Source of the DNA: an uncultured Prevotella sp.
Lineage (GTDB): Bacteria; Bacteroidota; Bacteroidia; Bacteroidales; Bacteroidaceae
NCBI GenBank assembly: GCA_900551055.1
Contig: URUK01000015.1
Span: forward strand, 1 to 57,082
DNA length: 57,082 bases
Direction of reading: 5' to 3'
Shown here: positions 18,220 to 27,914 of the stretch, one piece after another
How positions within the stretch are numbered: the first letter of the stretch is position 1
Layout: every line of letters starts with the position of its first letter
Translations under genes and position numbers: made by a program
Notes under the pieces: model-generated
What the model saw: the letters and a program-made list of their open reading frames with translations, nothing else
What the model was told of the DNA's origin: nothing
Databases searched by the model: none

Positions 18220-18250
18220 CAAAGATAGTGCAAGTATGGTGAATTGCAAA
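18220..18250 (-). promoter_or_regulatory. Consensus promoter for the CorC-like gene
   Basis: On the minus strand: TTTG (18250-18247), a 19-nt spacer, then TATCTTTG (18227-18220). An exact match to the Bacteroidetes consensus. Confidence 0.75.
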
Positions 18251-18359
18251 ATAAATGCGTGAAAAACGAGTGTTTATTTTCAATTACAAGATTTGCGCAG
18301 CCTTGTCTGGAGGCGGTCCGGGCATGGCGGAAGGGCGTAATACGGCCTTGCCGACGGTT

Positions 18360-18394
18360 CCGGGCGGCATTCCGTCATTGGGGATGCCGCCCGG
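18360..18394. repeat. GC-rich palindrome
   Basis: CCGGGCGGCAT and its complement enclose a 13-nt loop. It lies in the 240-nt gap downstream of the DUF2582 gene and upstream of the CorC-like promoter, so it may be the DUF2582 terminator. Confidence 0.55.
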
Positions 18395-18433
18395 AGCCGA
18401 GAGGGGCGGGCATGGCCGGCAGCCGGCCCGGTG

Positions 18434-18652
18434 TCAATAATAATGCTCCTGGTAAACTTCGAGGAACATGGTTGCGCCGTCCTGGGACAAGGCAATCTTG
18501 TCCTCGCGCGCCAGCCAGCCCACAGCCAGTGCAAGCTCGACAGGCTTTAGGCCGGTAGCGACAAGAAGTTCGTCCCACGAAAGATGCCGGTTTTCCAGAG
18601 TGTGCCACACCAGACCGGCATGTTCTCCTATAACAGTCGTGTTGATATCCAT
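18434..18652 (-). CDS. Small winged-helix protein (DUF2582)
   Basis: A 72-residue protein with the features of the DUF2582 winged helix-turn-helix family: IGEHAGLVWHTLENR, then SWDELLVATGLKPVELALAVGWLAREDKI. Such proteins are small cytoplasmic wHTH domains of unknown target. The frame opens at 18691, but family members start just before the xIGxxAGxVW motif, so I choose ATG 18652. The gene is single, and the 430 nt upstream of it hold a 4 x 22 array and no clear consensus promoter. Confidence 0.78.
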   Translation of the reverse strand: MDINTTVIGEHAGLVWHTLENRHLSWDELLVATGLKPVELALAVGWLAREDKIALSQDGATMFLEVYQEHYY

Positions 18653-18864
18653 AATTACAGTCTTTAAGTTAAACAGTTTCATATCACACATAAGTATCGC
18701 ACTTATGTCAACAAAGTAATAAAATTAAAATTACAATGTGGCAAAAAATCGGATATTTTTTAGTTACATGCGCAATTTTTCACATCATTCAGTCCAAATA
18801 GGATATGACGCCTACTATACTGACCGCGGCAAACGGCTGTACGGAACGGCATCGAGCGTGTTGC

Positions 18865-18952
18865 AAAAGGCCGTCTTTTGTGCTGCAAAAGACGGCCTTT
18901 TACCGTGCGAAAGACGACCTTTTACCGCGCAAAACATGGCATTTCATATCGT
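18865..18952. repeat. 4 x 22-nt repeat array (copy 5)
   Basis: Units start at 18865, 18887, 18909 and 18931. Units 1 and 2 form a 37-nt palindrome with 16-nt perfect arms (AAAAGGCCGTCTTTTG and its complement). It lies between the start of the DUF2582 gene and the end of sprA. Confidence 0.87.
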
Positions 18953-19083
18953 AAGCAAACACGGCAACAAGGTTAAGGATTATCATCCGCAACGCAAAAC
19001 ACACGCCGCAATGAAACCAAAAGAGGCTTGATTGGTTACGGTTTTTGCGCCCTCCGCAATGGCGGAAGGCGCAAAACGTCCCG

Positions 19084-22000
19084 TCAACGGGTAAGCGAGA
19101 ACTTAAGGCTGAGGCCGAAGTCCTGCGTCGTAGTAGGATAACTGTTCGACGAAAGCAGCGGCGTGTTGGTCTGGCGGTCGTAATAGAAGCTCATCGTAAG
19201 CAGCCGCGAGAGCGTATAGTCGGCCGAGAACGACAGCCTGAAAGCAGTGTTGCCGCTGCTGGCCGAACTTGTCATGGAGGCTATGTCGCGGCAGATTGAC
19301 GCCTGCTTGCGGTAAGACAGGTCGAGGCGCAGGTTCAGGTCGGTGTTGAAACCGCGGTTGCGCGACGACGATGTGGACGACGTGCTGTTGCTGTTGTCGC
19401 TGTTCTTGCCCGACGACGCGGCGCGGCGCCGCCGCCGTCCGCCGAAGAGATTGAAGTTGTTTATCTTGTAACTCATGCCCACCACCCAGTCGTTGCTCAC
19501 GGCTTCGTTGATTTGCACGCTCGTCATGCTGAGGCTCAGCACGCGCGTCTTGCGGTACTCCACCTTGCAGGTAAGGTTGTTGTTGAAGGTCATGTCCACA
19601 CCGAAAAGGGGCGAGAACGACTCATTGATGCTCACGGTGCTGACGTTGAACATGCTGCTCGGCGTGGGGTTGCCCGTAGTAGCGTCGGTCACGAAGCCGA
19701 GGCCGTTCATGTATTCCATGAAGGTTGAGTAAGAGCTGTACGAGCCTACGGCGTAGATGCTCTTGTAAGAGTGGTTTATGTTGAAGCTCTTGAACACGTC
19801 GCGGAACCACGGCAGCTGCACGAGCCCGCTGTAACGCAGCGTCCAGTTGGGCAGCAGGCGCGACAGAGTGGGGAATATCGAAAGCGACGAGCCGCCCATT
19901 GAGGTGTAAGCCGAGAGGAACGCCGGCACCATTACGTCGGTGCTGTACTTGCTGACGGTGCCATTGGCCGGGTCGAACTTCTGCCCTGCAAGCGTCGTGC
20001 CTTCAGGATAAACGGCATTGGCATAGCGAGCCTCGACACGCTGCTGGAACTTGTCGAGTGACTTGCAGAACTTCTCGAACGTGGCCGAGCGGTAGCCGTT
20101 GGTGGCGTCGCCCATGCCCTCGAACGCGCTGCCGAGGCTTATTGTGGTCATTGTAAGCGTGCCGCTCTGCGTCGTCGGACTTCCCTCATACATGTATTGT
20201 ATGCTCTTCGACTTTGTTTCGGTGCGGCTGGCGTTGAGGTCAATCTTCAGGTTCTTTACCGGTTCGAGCGTCATGCGCAACTGAAAGTCCTCGGTGAGGC
20301 TGGTCGTTGCCGGCGTGGCAACGCTGTCGGCCATGAGCAGCCAGCCGCGGTCGGCGGCCTTGTCGATATAGCTGTCGTCCACGAAACCGAAGGCGAAGTC
20401 AAGCCCCGGAGCCATTGTTCCGCCGCTGCGCTGGCCGAACACGTCGCCCACCTCGGGCATGAAGCCGGGCAGGTACATGCTGTACTGGTTGCGGTATGAG
20501 AAACTTACGTTGCGCACAAGCATCAGTCCGCGCGCCACGCACTGCGCCGCCTTGTACCACTTGTTATCGTCAAGCGGAGCCTTCGGCGTGACGGTAAGCT
20601 TCACCGTGGTAGGTGTGTCTACCTTGTTGACTATGCGTATGCGGTTGTCGTCAAGCTTCTTGTACTTCAGGCGGAACATTTTGCCGTCCTTGGTCTTCGC
20701 GTTCACAACCAGCCGTTTGCTCCTCTTGCCGTGAGATATGACGAGCGTGGTGTCGGGACGGAGCACTATCTCCTTCTCGAAGCTGCGCTTGTTCTTTGGC
20801 AAAGCCTTGCTTTCCTTGTCGTCGCCTTTGCCGTCCTTGCGAGCATCCTTGGCGTTTTTTGCATTACGCTGGTTACGGCGCAGACGGCTGGTTGTGCGCG
20901 ACGGACGCGCTGCCTTGTTGAAACGGTCGTTGGCTTTTTTGAGGAACGGCACATGGTTGTACAGCTTTTCAAGGTTGAACGTGCCGTTGATGTTGTACGT
21001 GCGGTTCATCGTTACCGAATGGCCGAGCGACGTTCCGTCCTCGAGTTCCGAGCCGCGCGTCCAGTTGTAGGTGGAGTTGTAAGTTCCGTCGGCGTTAATC
21101 CAGTCGAAAGCCGGCACAAGGTTGAGCGGCAGCCGGTACGAGGCGTTGAACGTCTGGTTGTAGTCCAGCGGCCTTCCGAATTCCTTTATGCTTGTCCATA
21201 CGGAGTCTTTCCACGCCGAGTACTGGTCGGGATAGAGGTCTTTGTTCACCGGAGTGTACGGCTCTTCTATCTCCGCGTTGGTCGCGCTGCTGAAGTCGAG
21301 GTGCAGGTTCTGCGTCAAGTCCCAGCGTATGGAGAACGCCCTGTTCCACAAGAACTGCTCGCTGAACGTAAGCGGGAGCATGTTCCCTTCAGTGCTTTCC
21401 ATGTCGCGCTCCTGCAGCTCGTAGTAATTACGCGTCATCTCCGTGTCGAACGTGATATTCTGCGGCAGCCAGTTAAGGCCGAAACGCTTGAAAATGTCAT
21501 ACCACTTACTCTTGCTCTTGATGAGCTTCTTAAACGGTTCGAAGGGTTTGTAGACGGGCGTATAGCTGTAGTTCAACGCTCCGCGCCAGTTGTCTTCCTT
21601 CTCATATACGGTGGTTTCGCCGCTCGAATAACTGTGGCTGTGACTGTAACTGAACGAGAAATTGGCAGGGTCGTATGGCATGGGATGCCGCTTCGTCTGT
21701 ATTCCCACACGCACGTTCGACAGCGAGAAGTTGGTGTTTGTGGACCTCGTCACGGCTATACGCTCGACCGAGTCGCGCTCATGCTTGTTGCTGATTGCGT
21801 CGAGCGACTCGTCAAGAAGCATGTCGGTGTCGAGCGGATTGTACTTGGGCCGCGTCTCCTCCTTGGTAATCGAATAATAAAGCGGAGCCGTAACCTTGGC
21901 TTTCTCGGGAAAGAAACGGCCAAGCTCGACGTTCGCAGTGAAGCTGTATGTCTTGTAGTCGTCCTGCGAACGCTCCGCCACGCCTTCCTCAATACCGCCG

Positions 22001-25000
22001 AAGCCGTCGGTGACAATCTTGCCCGTAGCGTTGAGCGAGCCTATGTCTGACAGCTGGATGTTGAGCGCACCCTGCGCAGCCCAGCCTCCCTTGTTGTTAT
22101 ACTCCTTGAGCCTCAACTCGTTGACCCACACCTCTCCCGACTTGATTTCACCCGAAAGGTTGCGCACTCCAATCATCATCGTCTTCACTTCGCCGAGCGT
22201 CGGGTTGCCCACAATGCTGATTTTGTTGTTCGGATTGTCATCGTCGTAAGCCGTATAGACGGTGTTATATGAAGCCAGGCCTTGCGATTTGGCCGTGTTA
22301 CGCGCCTTCTTCAAGTCGGTGAACACGCTTAAAGGAATGTCAAGCATGTTCTCTTCAGGCCACACCGTGCGGGCATCCTCCACCGAATAACGGCTGTATA
22401 TGCCCGGCTCCGTAAGCTTCAAGGGTATCTCGTATTCGTAATAATTGCTGCGGTAGTCGCTTCCCAGGCGGATGAACACTGCCAGCTGGTTGTCTGTAAG
22501 GTTGGTAGTGTTCTGATCAAAAGCGTTCGCATGCACGAACATCTCAAGCCGTTTATACTGGCGCAGGTCGAGTGTGGTGTTCTTGTAAACGGCCTTCGCC
22601 TCGTTCGTTGAGAAGTTGTTGACCGTAAAGCTCAAAGCCTGCTCGTTCTCTTCGGCCAGCTGCGGCTGTGTAGGGTCTTGCTCGCGGGTTATGCCCGGCG
22701 GCAAAATGTAGTTCACAGGGGACTTGTCGTTGTTCTCTTCGATGTTCACCGCGCTTACCGACATGCTTCCGCTTGCATTCGCCGCGTTGTCAAGCGGCTG
22801 CTCATACGTGCGCCATTCGCCCCTGACAAGGTCCAAAGTGGCAAAGCGGAGCACGATAGGCTTCTGGAAGTTGGTAAGGAACATGCGCATGAAACGTATC
22901 GAAGAGAAGTCGCTGATTGAACCGACACGCTCCTCGAAGTCGTCAAGCGGAATGCGGAACTGATACCACGTGGCGTGGCCGGGCTGACCGTTGCGCAGCC
23001 TCGGAGCAGTCTCGCGCTTGTCAACGATGAAGTTCTGGCCCACGACAAAGTCTTCCGGGCGCATGCTTATGCGGTACTGGTAGTAGTTCTCGTACTCGTT
23101 GAGGGTGTAATCCTGGTTGATGTCCTCAACGTCGGGAGTCGTTTTATAAGACGTGTCGTAGCTTTCCGTGCGGTTGTTGCTGTCGGGAGAGTTGCCCTGC
23201 GGATTGTTTATGCGCTTGTAACGGTAGAGGATGGGAGCCTCGATGCGGTCGAAATCGGAGCCGCGGAAGTAGTGGTAATCGTCATTGGCGGGGTCGTTCA
23301 TTATCGAATCGAGCTGTGCCGGAGACACCTTTCCCTGTATCGAGGAAAGGAACTCCTGATAAGATGAGAACTCACGTTCCTCCTCATCGGTCAAGCCATT
23401 GTACCCGACATCCTGCAACTCGCGCGAACCGTCGGTGGTGGCGAAGGCGTATGTGACCGTGGCTTGTGTCGGAATCTTGCCCCACTGGGTAGTTGTGAAG
23501 CTCTGCGAGCCATCCACCGGCATTCCGCTTTCATAGAACTTGCGACCGTCACGCAATATGTCTTCGCTCACTTCACCAAGATTTATATAAAGGTCGCCGC
23601 CGTATTGGTTGGCGTCGGGCTGCTCGTTTGAATATATGAACGGGTCAAGCAGCCAGAACTCGATATACTCTATGTTGGCCGTCTCAAAGTCGCTGGTGTC
23701 CAGCTTGCGCATCATTCCGCCCCATCTGTTCTGCGGATTGGGCAGTGTTCCGTCGTAGTTAAGGTTCGGGTCGAAGTTGTAAGGACCGCGTTCCGACGGG
23801 TAGTAGGCAAGGTTCAGTATCGAGAGCGTGGACGTTACGCTGTTATATGAATTGTTGCCGCGGTTCGGAAACAGCTCGCGCGTATTCACTTCACGCACGT
23901 AATAGTTGCTAAGCTGGTCGAGGTCGCTCTTTATGTGCGACGGAGTGAGCGACGAACTGCGCCGCGTGAACAACGGGTCTATGGTGTACCAGGCCAGCAA
24001 CGAGCGGTTGTAACCGCTTTGCAGGGTCGTCTTGTCGCTCTGTTCGGGGAACATGGAAGGTACGCTTGAAAGAATCCAAGACGTCGGAGTGGACACGTCG
24101 ATGGCGTTTTTCGTGTTCTCGAAGTCGTCAATGTACGACGCATTGTCCTGCACTCCGCTGGGCTGACCGGCAATAAGCTGGGCGAACTCCCCTGTAAACG
24201 AGATTTGCGAAGGCTGCGTACAATGCAGGAAAGGCAACTTGTCGAGCATGTTGGTGAGCCACTGGCTTTCGTGCTTCCAGTTTATGTTGAGCCCCCACAG
24301 GGTGTTGTTCAGCGGTTCCGAGCCCATCGACACCTTCGTTGTCAACGCCTGTTCGGACAAGTGCTGGAACGTTCCGCTAAGCTGGAAGTTCTTTGAAAAG
24401 TCGTATTGCCAGTTCAGTCCGAGGAACGTCTTTCGTTCCTGGGCGTAGTCGGTGTTGCTCTCGAACGAGGCGTTGACCGTTGTTCCTGCGTCAATGATGC
24501 TCTGGTTGAGGATTGTAACCTCGCCGGAAGAGTAGTCAACGGTATAATCGGTGCCTTCAGTAAGCGTCACTCCGCCTGCCGTAACCACCACAGAGCCTTG
24601 CGGTATGTTGTAAGAACCGAGTGAGATGACGTTCGCCAATGTGCCGCGGAACTGTCCGCTCATCATGTACTTGTTCTTTTCGGCTATCTGCTTTGCCGTT
24701 GTCTTGGTAGAGTCGTACAGCTCCGTATAGCTGTAACGCTGCGCCACGCCTGCCGCCACACCACGGCTTACAAGCGCGTCGTACATGTCCGAGCCGAAGG
24801 GTTCAACCTTCGGGAAGAACACGCGGCCGTTGCTTACCGTGTAGCCGTCAACATAGTCGAAGTATCCGTTGCTGTTCGCCTTGTTGTTATTGTCCAGGCG
24901 GTCGGCTCCGAGCAGTTTTATGATTGTCTGGCTCTTCACCTGCTGCTCGGGTATATATGAAAGGTAAACGCCCGTGGTGTCGCTCTGGTACTTCACGTCG

Positions 25001-26682
25001 AGGCGGAATTTCTCCTTCTCAACTGACGAGGCAAGGTAGTAGACGTTCTTCATCATCAGGTCCCAGTTGCCCTGCTGCGGATTGTTGCTCGTGTTCTTGA
25101 GCGACTTCACGAACAGAGCCTGGTTCACGTCCTGTATGTCCGAGGCAAACTCCCCTACCTGGTAAGTCACTCCGCCGTAAGTATATTCGTATGCAACGGC
25201 TATTACCTGGTCGGTCTGCAGCGACGTCTTGAGCGACACATAGCCCAAAGCCGTGTTGAGGGTGTACTCCGAACTGTTGAGCAGGCGCGCGCTTTCAAGT
25301 TTCTCATAGTCAAAACCGCCTACGAAACCGGGCACGGCGTCAAGCACGGAACTTGTCTGGTTGATGTCGCGCGCGGCCGAATACGTGTTCACCATTGTGC
25401 TGTATTCGGTGTTGGCGTTGTTCGACGGCACGGGCTGGCCGGTGACAGTCCACATCGGATTGCTTACCGACGTATTCTCGCCGAGGTCTGTCAGGGCTAC
25501 AATGTCGCGCGAGTTTGAAGTTGTCCCGGTCTTGTTCGTCACCCATATTTCCACGCGGTTGATGGTAACTCCCGTCGTAACGTTGGGCAACTTTGACATT
25601 GCGTTGTTGTATCTGTCGCGGAAATACTGCGACAGGAAGAAGTGGCGGTTCTCCTCGTAGTCGGCAACGTCGAACTCAAAGGTCGTAAGCTGCGTGCCGC
25701 CTTTCGACGAAACGCTTTTCGACGACGACTTTTTCTGCGACACGACGGTCTGCAGCGACAGCTTGCCGAACTGCAAGTCGGTGCGTATACCGAACAGGGA
25801 CGACGCCCCGTTCACCAGCGACGAGTTGCTGGGGAACGACACATTGCCGCCCTCCACGAGCTTTATTATCTCGTCTTCCTTGCCCTCGTACTTCAGCTTG
25901 AGGTTCTGCGAGTCGAAGTCAAACGTCGCGTCAGTGTTGTAGTTGAGGTTCATGTTCACCTTGTCGCCCACCTTTCCGTTGACGCTAAGGTTTATTTTCT
26001 CGTCGAAGTCGAGCGTTGTCGTCTTGCGGTTGCGTATCGGCAGCGACGGGTTGTCGATGTTTTTCAGCGTGGCACCGAACTGCAGCTCGGCCGTTCCCTG
26101 TGTCTTTATGCGCACGCCGCCCGGTCCGAATATCTTTTCCGCAGGTCCGAGGTCGAAGTGCATGTCTGTAAACGAGAACTTGTCCTTGCCCCCTTCCTTA
26201 ATCAGAGTGTCGTTCTTTTCGCGGAAGAAGCGGTCAAACTCGCGTTTCTCGCTCCATTTGCGGTATTCGGCAGGGGTCATCACAATTGGCGTTGACAGGT
26301 ATCCGTCGCCCATCTTCGAGCCTATGAAGTAGCGGTCCAACGAGTCGTTGTACTCAACTTCCTGCTTTATGTTGTCGGGGAAGGTAAGGTCGGCCGAGTA
26401 AGTCTCAAGGTCTTCATCGGTAATTGGCACCGTGCGCTGTATCTTCCAGCGCGGATGCAGCAGCGAGTCGGGTATGGTGTCCTCCTCTACTACTATCATC
26501 GGGGTTGCCGCTACGGCCTGCCGGGTCGAGTCCTGGCTGCCGCCGGGCTGCCTTGCGTCCTGTCCCTGGCGCACGCGGCGTGTCCTGTCGTCCTGATGAT
26601 AAGGCACGGTAAAGGCGTAGCTTGCCGCGCTTACGGCAAACAACACCGACAAAAGTCCGTATATGTGTCTCTTTATCCGCAA
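19084..26682 (-). CDS. sprA: SprA, outer-membrane translocon of the type IX secretion system
   Basis: A giant 2532-residue protein recognisable as SprA (also called Sov), which forms the very large beta-barrel of the type IX secretion system translocon. A signal peptide (about 1-23) leads into repeated SprA N-terminal domains with blocks such as IRTQGTAELQFGATLKNIDN-like text near residue 195, and many alternating amphipathic segments follow to the C-terminus (FGLSLKFSLTR), as expected for a barrel ending at the outer membrane. The length is within the range of homologues (about 2300-2500 or slightly more). It lies 42 nt downstream of ruvA, an order conserved in Bacteroidetes. Its presence implies that cargo with C-terminal sorting domains exists elsewhere in this genome. 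Confidence 0.93.
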   Translation of the reverse strand: MRIKRHIYGLLSVLFAVSAASYAFTVPYHQDDRTRRVRQGQDARQPGGSQDSTRQAVAATPMIVVEEDTIPDSLLHPRWKIQRTVPITDEDLETYSADLTFPDNIKQEVEYNDSLDRYFIGSKMGDGYLSTPIVMTPAEYRKWSEKREFDRFFREKNDTLIKEGGKDKFSFTDMHFDLGPAEKIFGPGGVRIKTQGTAELQFGATLKNIDNPSLPIRNRKTTTLDFDEKINLSVNGKVGDKVNMNLNYNTDATFDFDSQNLKLKYEGKEDEIIKLVEGGNVSFPSNSSLVNGASSLFGIRTDLQFGKLSLQTVVSQKKSSSKSVSSKGGTQLTTFEFDVADYEENRHFFLSQYFRDRYNNAMSKLPNVTTGVTINRVEIWVTNKTGTTSNSRDIVALTDLGENTSVSNPMWTVTGQPVPSNNANTEYSTMVNTYSAARDINQTSSVLDAVPGFVGGFDYEKLESARLLNSSEYTLNTALGYVSLKTSLQTDQVIAVAYEYTYGGVTYQVGEFASDIQDVNQALFVKSLKNTSNNPQQGNWDLMMKNVYYLASSVEKEKFRLDVKYQSDTTGVYLSYIPEQQVKSQTIIKLLGADRLDNNNKANSNGYFDYVDGYTVSNGRVFFPKVEPFGSDMYDALVSRGVAAGVAQRYSYTELYDSTKTTAKQIAEKNKYMMSGQFRGTLANVISLGSYNIPQGSVVVTAGGVTLTEGTDYTVDYSSGEVTILNQSIIDAGTTVNASFESNTDYAQERKTFLGLNWQYDFSKNFQLSGTFQHLSEQALTTKVSMGSEPLNNTLWGLNINWKHESQWLTNMLDKLPFLHCTQPSQISFTGEFAQLIAGQPSGVQDNASYIDDFENTKNAIDVSTPTSWILSSVPSMFPEQSDKTTLQSGYNRSLLAWYTIDPLFTRRSSSLTPSHIKSDLDQLSNYYVREVNTRELFPNRGNNSYNSVTSTLSILNLAYYPSERGPYNFDPNLNYDGTLPNPQNRWGGMMRKLDTSDFETANIEYIEFWLLDPFIYSNEQPDANQYGGDLYINLGEVSEDILRDGRKFYESGMPVDGSQSFTTTQWGKIPTQATVTYAFATTDGSRELQDVGYNGLTDEEEREFSSYQEFLSSIQGKVSPAQLDSIMNDPANDDYHYFRGSDFDRIEAPILYRYKRINNPQGNSPDSNNRTESYDTSYKTTPDVEDINQDYTLNEYENYYQYRISMRPEDFVVGQNFIVDKRETAPRLRNGQPGHATWYQFRIPLDDFEERVGSISDFSSIRFMRMFLTNFQKPIVLRFATLDLVRGEWRTYEQPLDNAANASGSMSVSAVNIEENNDKSPVNYILPPGITREQDPTQPQLAEENEQALSFTVNNFSTNEAKAVYKNTTLDLRQYKRLEMFVHANAFDQNTTNLTDNQLAVFIRLGSDYRSNYYEYEIPLKLTEPGIYSRYSVEDARTVWPEENMLDIPLSVFTDLKKARNTAKSQGLASYNTVYTAYDDDNPNNKISIVGNPTLGEVKTMMIGVRNLSGEIKSGEVWVNELRLKEYNNKGGWAAQGALNIQLSDIGSLNATGKIVTDGFGGIEEGVAERSQDDYKTYSFTANVELGRFFPEKAKVTAPLYYSITKEETRPKYNPLDTDMLLDESLDAISNKHERDSVERIAVTRSTNTNFSLSNVRVGIQTKRHPMPYDPANFSFSYSHSHSYSSGETTVYEKEDNWRGALNYSYTPVYKPFEPFKKLIKSKSKWYDIFKRFGLNWLPQNITFDTEMTRNYYELQERDMESTEGNMLPLTFSEQFLWNRAFSIRWDLTQNLHLDFSSATNAEIEEPYTPVNKDLYPDQYSAWKDSVWTSIKEFGRPLDYNQTFNASYRLPLNLVPAFDWINADGTYNSTYNWTRGSELEDGTSLGHSVTMNRTYNINGTFNLEKLYNHVPFLKKANDRFNKAARPSRTTSRLRRNQRNAKNAKDARKDGKGDDKESKALPKNKRSFEKEIVLRPDTTLVISHGKRSKRLVVNAKTKDGKMFRLKYKKLDDNRIRIVNKVDTPTTVKLTVTPKAPLDDNKWYKAAQCVARGLMLVRNVSFSYRNQYSMYLPGFMPEVGDVFGQRSGGTMAPGLDFAFGFVDDSYIDKAADRGWLLMADSVATPATTSLTEDFQLRMTLEPVKNLKIDLNASRTETKSKSIQYMYEGSPTTQSGTLTMTTISLGSAFEGMGDATNGYRSATFEKFCKSLDKFQQRVEARYANAVYPEGTTLAGQKFDPANGTVSKYSTDVMVPAFLSAYTSMGGSSLSIFPTLSRLLPNWTLRYSGLVQLPWFRDVFKSFNINHSYKSIYAVGSYSSYSTFMEYMNGLGFVTDATTGNPTPSSMFNVSTVSINESFSPLFGVDMTFNNNLTCKVEYRKTRVLSLSMTSVQINEAVSNDWVVGMSYKINNFNLFGGRRRRRAASSGKNSDNSNSTSSTSSSRNRGFNTDLNLRLDLSYRKQASICRDIASMTSSASSGNTAFRLSFSADYTLSRLLTMSFYYDRQTNTPLLSSNSYPTTTQDFGLSLKFSLTR

Positions 26683-26724
26683 CTACCTTGAAATGAAATT
26701 GCAAGTGAAAAATTGCCTTTTCAC

Positions 26725-27330
26725 TTATTTTATCTGCTTCAATGCGAGCTTCACCACCTGCTCCACGGGCAGTCCCGGCTGCTCTTTCAGAATGGCGACG
26801 ACTACCTTTGCCGACGGCGCGGGGGCGAAACCGAGCATGGTGAGCGCGCCTACGGCCTCGTCTTTCACCTCCTTGTCCACCTGCACCTGCGGCTCTCCGG
26901 CCTGTACGGGCTGCTCTCCGGCTATGCCGAGGGCGGCAATCTTGTCGCGCAGGTCTACTATTATGCGTTGCGCCGTGCGCAGGCCTATGCCCTTAACGGT
27001 CTTCAATATCTTCTCGTTGCCCGACGAGATGACACCACACAGCTCGGCAGGCGTCATCTCCGAGAGTATCATGCGCGCCGTGTTGGCTCCCACTCCCGAC
27101 ACAGTTATGAGCAGAAGAAACATCTCCCTCTCCTGCTTCGAGGCGAAACCGTACAGCGTGTAAGCGTCTTCGCGTATGGCTTCGAAGGCATACAGGCGCA
27201 CGTCTTTCCTCCCCTGTATGGCCGTATATGTGTTCAGCGTGATGTTAAGGCCGTAACCTACGCCGGCCACCTCAACCACCGCGTATGCCGGAGTAAGCTC
27301 GGCCAGCTCGCCTTTTACGTATTCTATCAT
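26725..27330 (-). CDS. ruvA: Holliday junction DNA helicase subunit RuvA
   Basis: A 201-residue RuvA, standard length. Domain I is the OB fold (MIEYVKGELAELTPAYAVVE). Domain II has the two helix-hairpin-helix motifs VSGVGANTARMIL and VKGIGLRTAQRIIVDL. The C-terminal domain III (about 150-201) contacts RuvB. The RuvA tetramer holds the Holliday junction while RuvB drives branch migration. The frame opens at 27435 but the family start MIEYVKG is at ATG 27330. It is upstream of sprA in the same orientation with a 42-nt gap, so the two are probably co-transcribed although functionally unrelated. Confidence 0.93.
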   Translation of the reverse strand: MIEYVKGELAELTPAYAVVEVAGVGYGLNITLNTYTAIQGRKDVRLYAFEAIREDAYTLYGFASKQEREMFLLLITVSGVGANTARMILSEMTPAELCGVISSGNEKILKTVKGIGLRTAQRIIVDLRDKIAALGIAGEQPVQAGEPQVQVDKEVKDEAVGALTMLGFAPAPSAKVVVAILKEQPGLPVEQVVKLALKQIK

Positions 27331-27476
27331 TTCAAAACAAAAATTAATTGTCCATGAATAAAACGCGCGTCGCTCCGTTTTATTGCGCAAACGGGTGCTT
27401 TTAATAAAATGCCCACACGCCCCTACACCCCACAACCCATCCTAATCTGAAAGACAACCCACCACAATCTGAAGGA

Positions 27477-27907
27477 CAACCCACCCCAACCCTCCCGAAG
27501 GGAGGGAGCTTGATTACCTTAATTGAAGAGGAAGCAATAGGGCTTATATGCCCTATAAGCCTTATATGCCCTATCACTCCCAGCAGGCCTATACTCCTAT
27601 CAGCCCCATCCGCCCTATCACTCCCAGTAGGCCTATACGCCCGGCAGGCCGCCTTCTGCGGCCTATTGCCAATCAGCTGAATACCTACTGTTTTTCAATT
27701 GATGGCCTTTTAGCCTGCAAAAGGCCATCTTTTACAACGCAAAAGGCCGTGTTTTGCGATGCAAAACACGGCCTTTTAAAAGCGTATTGATTATCAACTA
27801 CTTACAAACCGATTGCATAAAGCGTTCCAACTGCGCCCTACCCCACCCTGCACACAGCCTCAAAAGCATTCCAAGCTCCCTCCCTTCGGGAGGGCTGGGG
27901 TGGGTTG
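27477..27907. repeat. 36-nt inverted repeats bracketing a repeat-filled gap
   Basis: Arms at 27477-27512 and 27872-27907 are complementary at 35 of 36 positions and belong to the GGGAGGG family. Between them lie two copies of a 27-nt word (27568-27594 and 27612-27638, one mismatch; core CCTATCACTCCCAG) and the 4 x 22 array at 27697-27784. The 584-nt gap between ruvA and the DUF5723 gene therefore consists almost entirely of repeats. No convincing gene is present in it. Confidence 0.82.
27697..27784. repeat. 4 x 22-nt repeat array (copy 6)
   Basis: Units start at 27697, 27719, 27741 and 27763. Units 3 and 4 form a near-perfect palindrome (AAAAGGCCGTGTTTTGC and complement). The tail TATTGATTATCAACTACTTA follows at once. 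Confidence 0.87.
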
Positions 27908-27914
27908 TACCTCC

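Noticed and set aside
20731..22050. 439-codon open frame opposite sprA
   Set aside because: It is antisense to sprA with Arg/Val-rich composition and no domain; a by-product of codon bias in the GC-rich gene.
27548..27790. Proline- and tyrosine-rich 80-codon frame
   Set aside because: It is a translation of the CCTATCACTCCCAG repeats and the 4 x 22 array, with no start signal.
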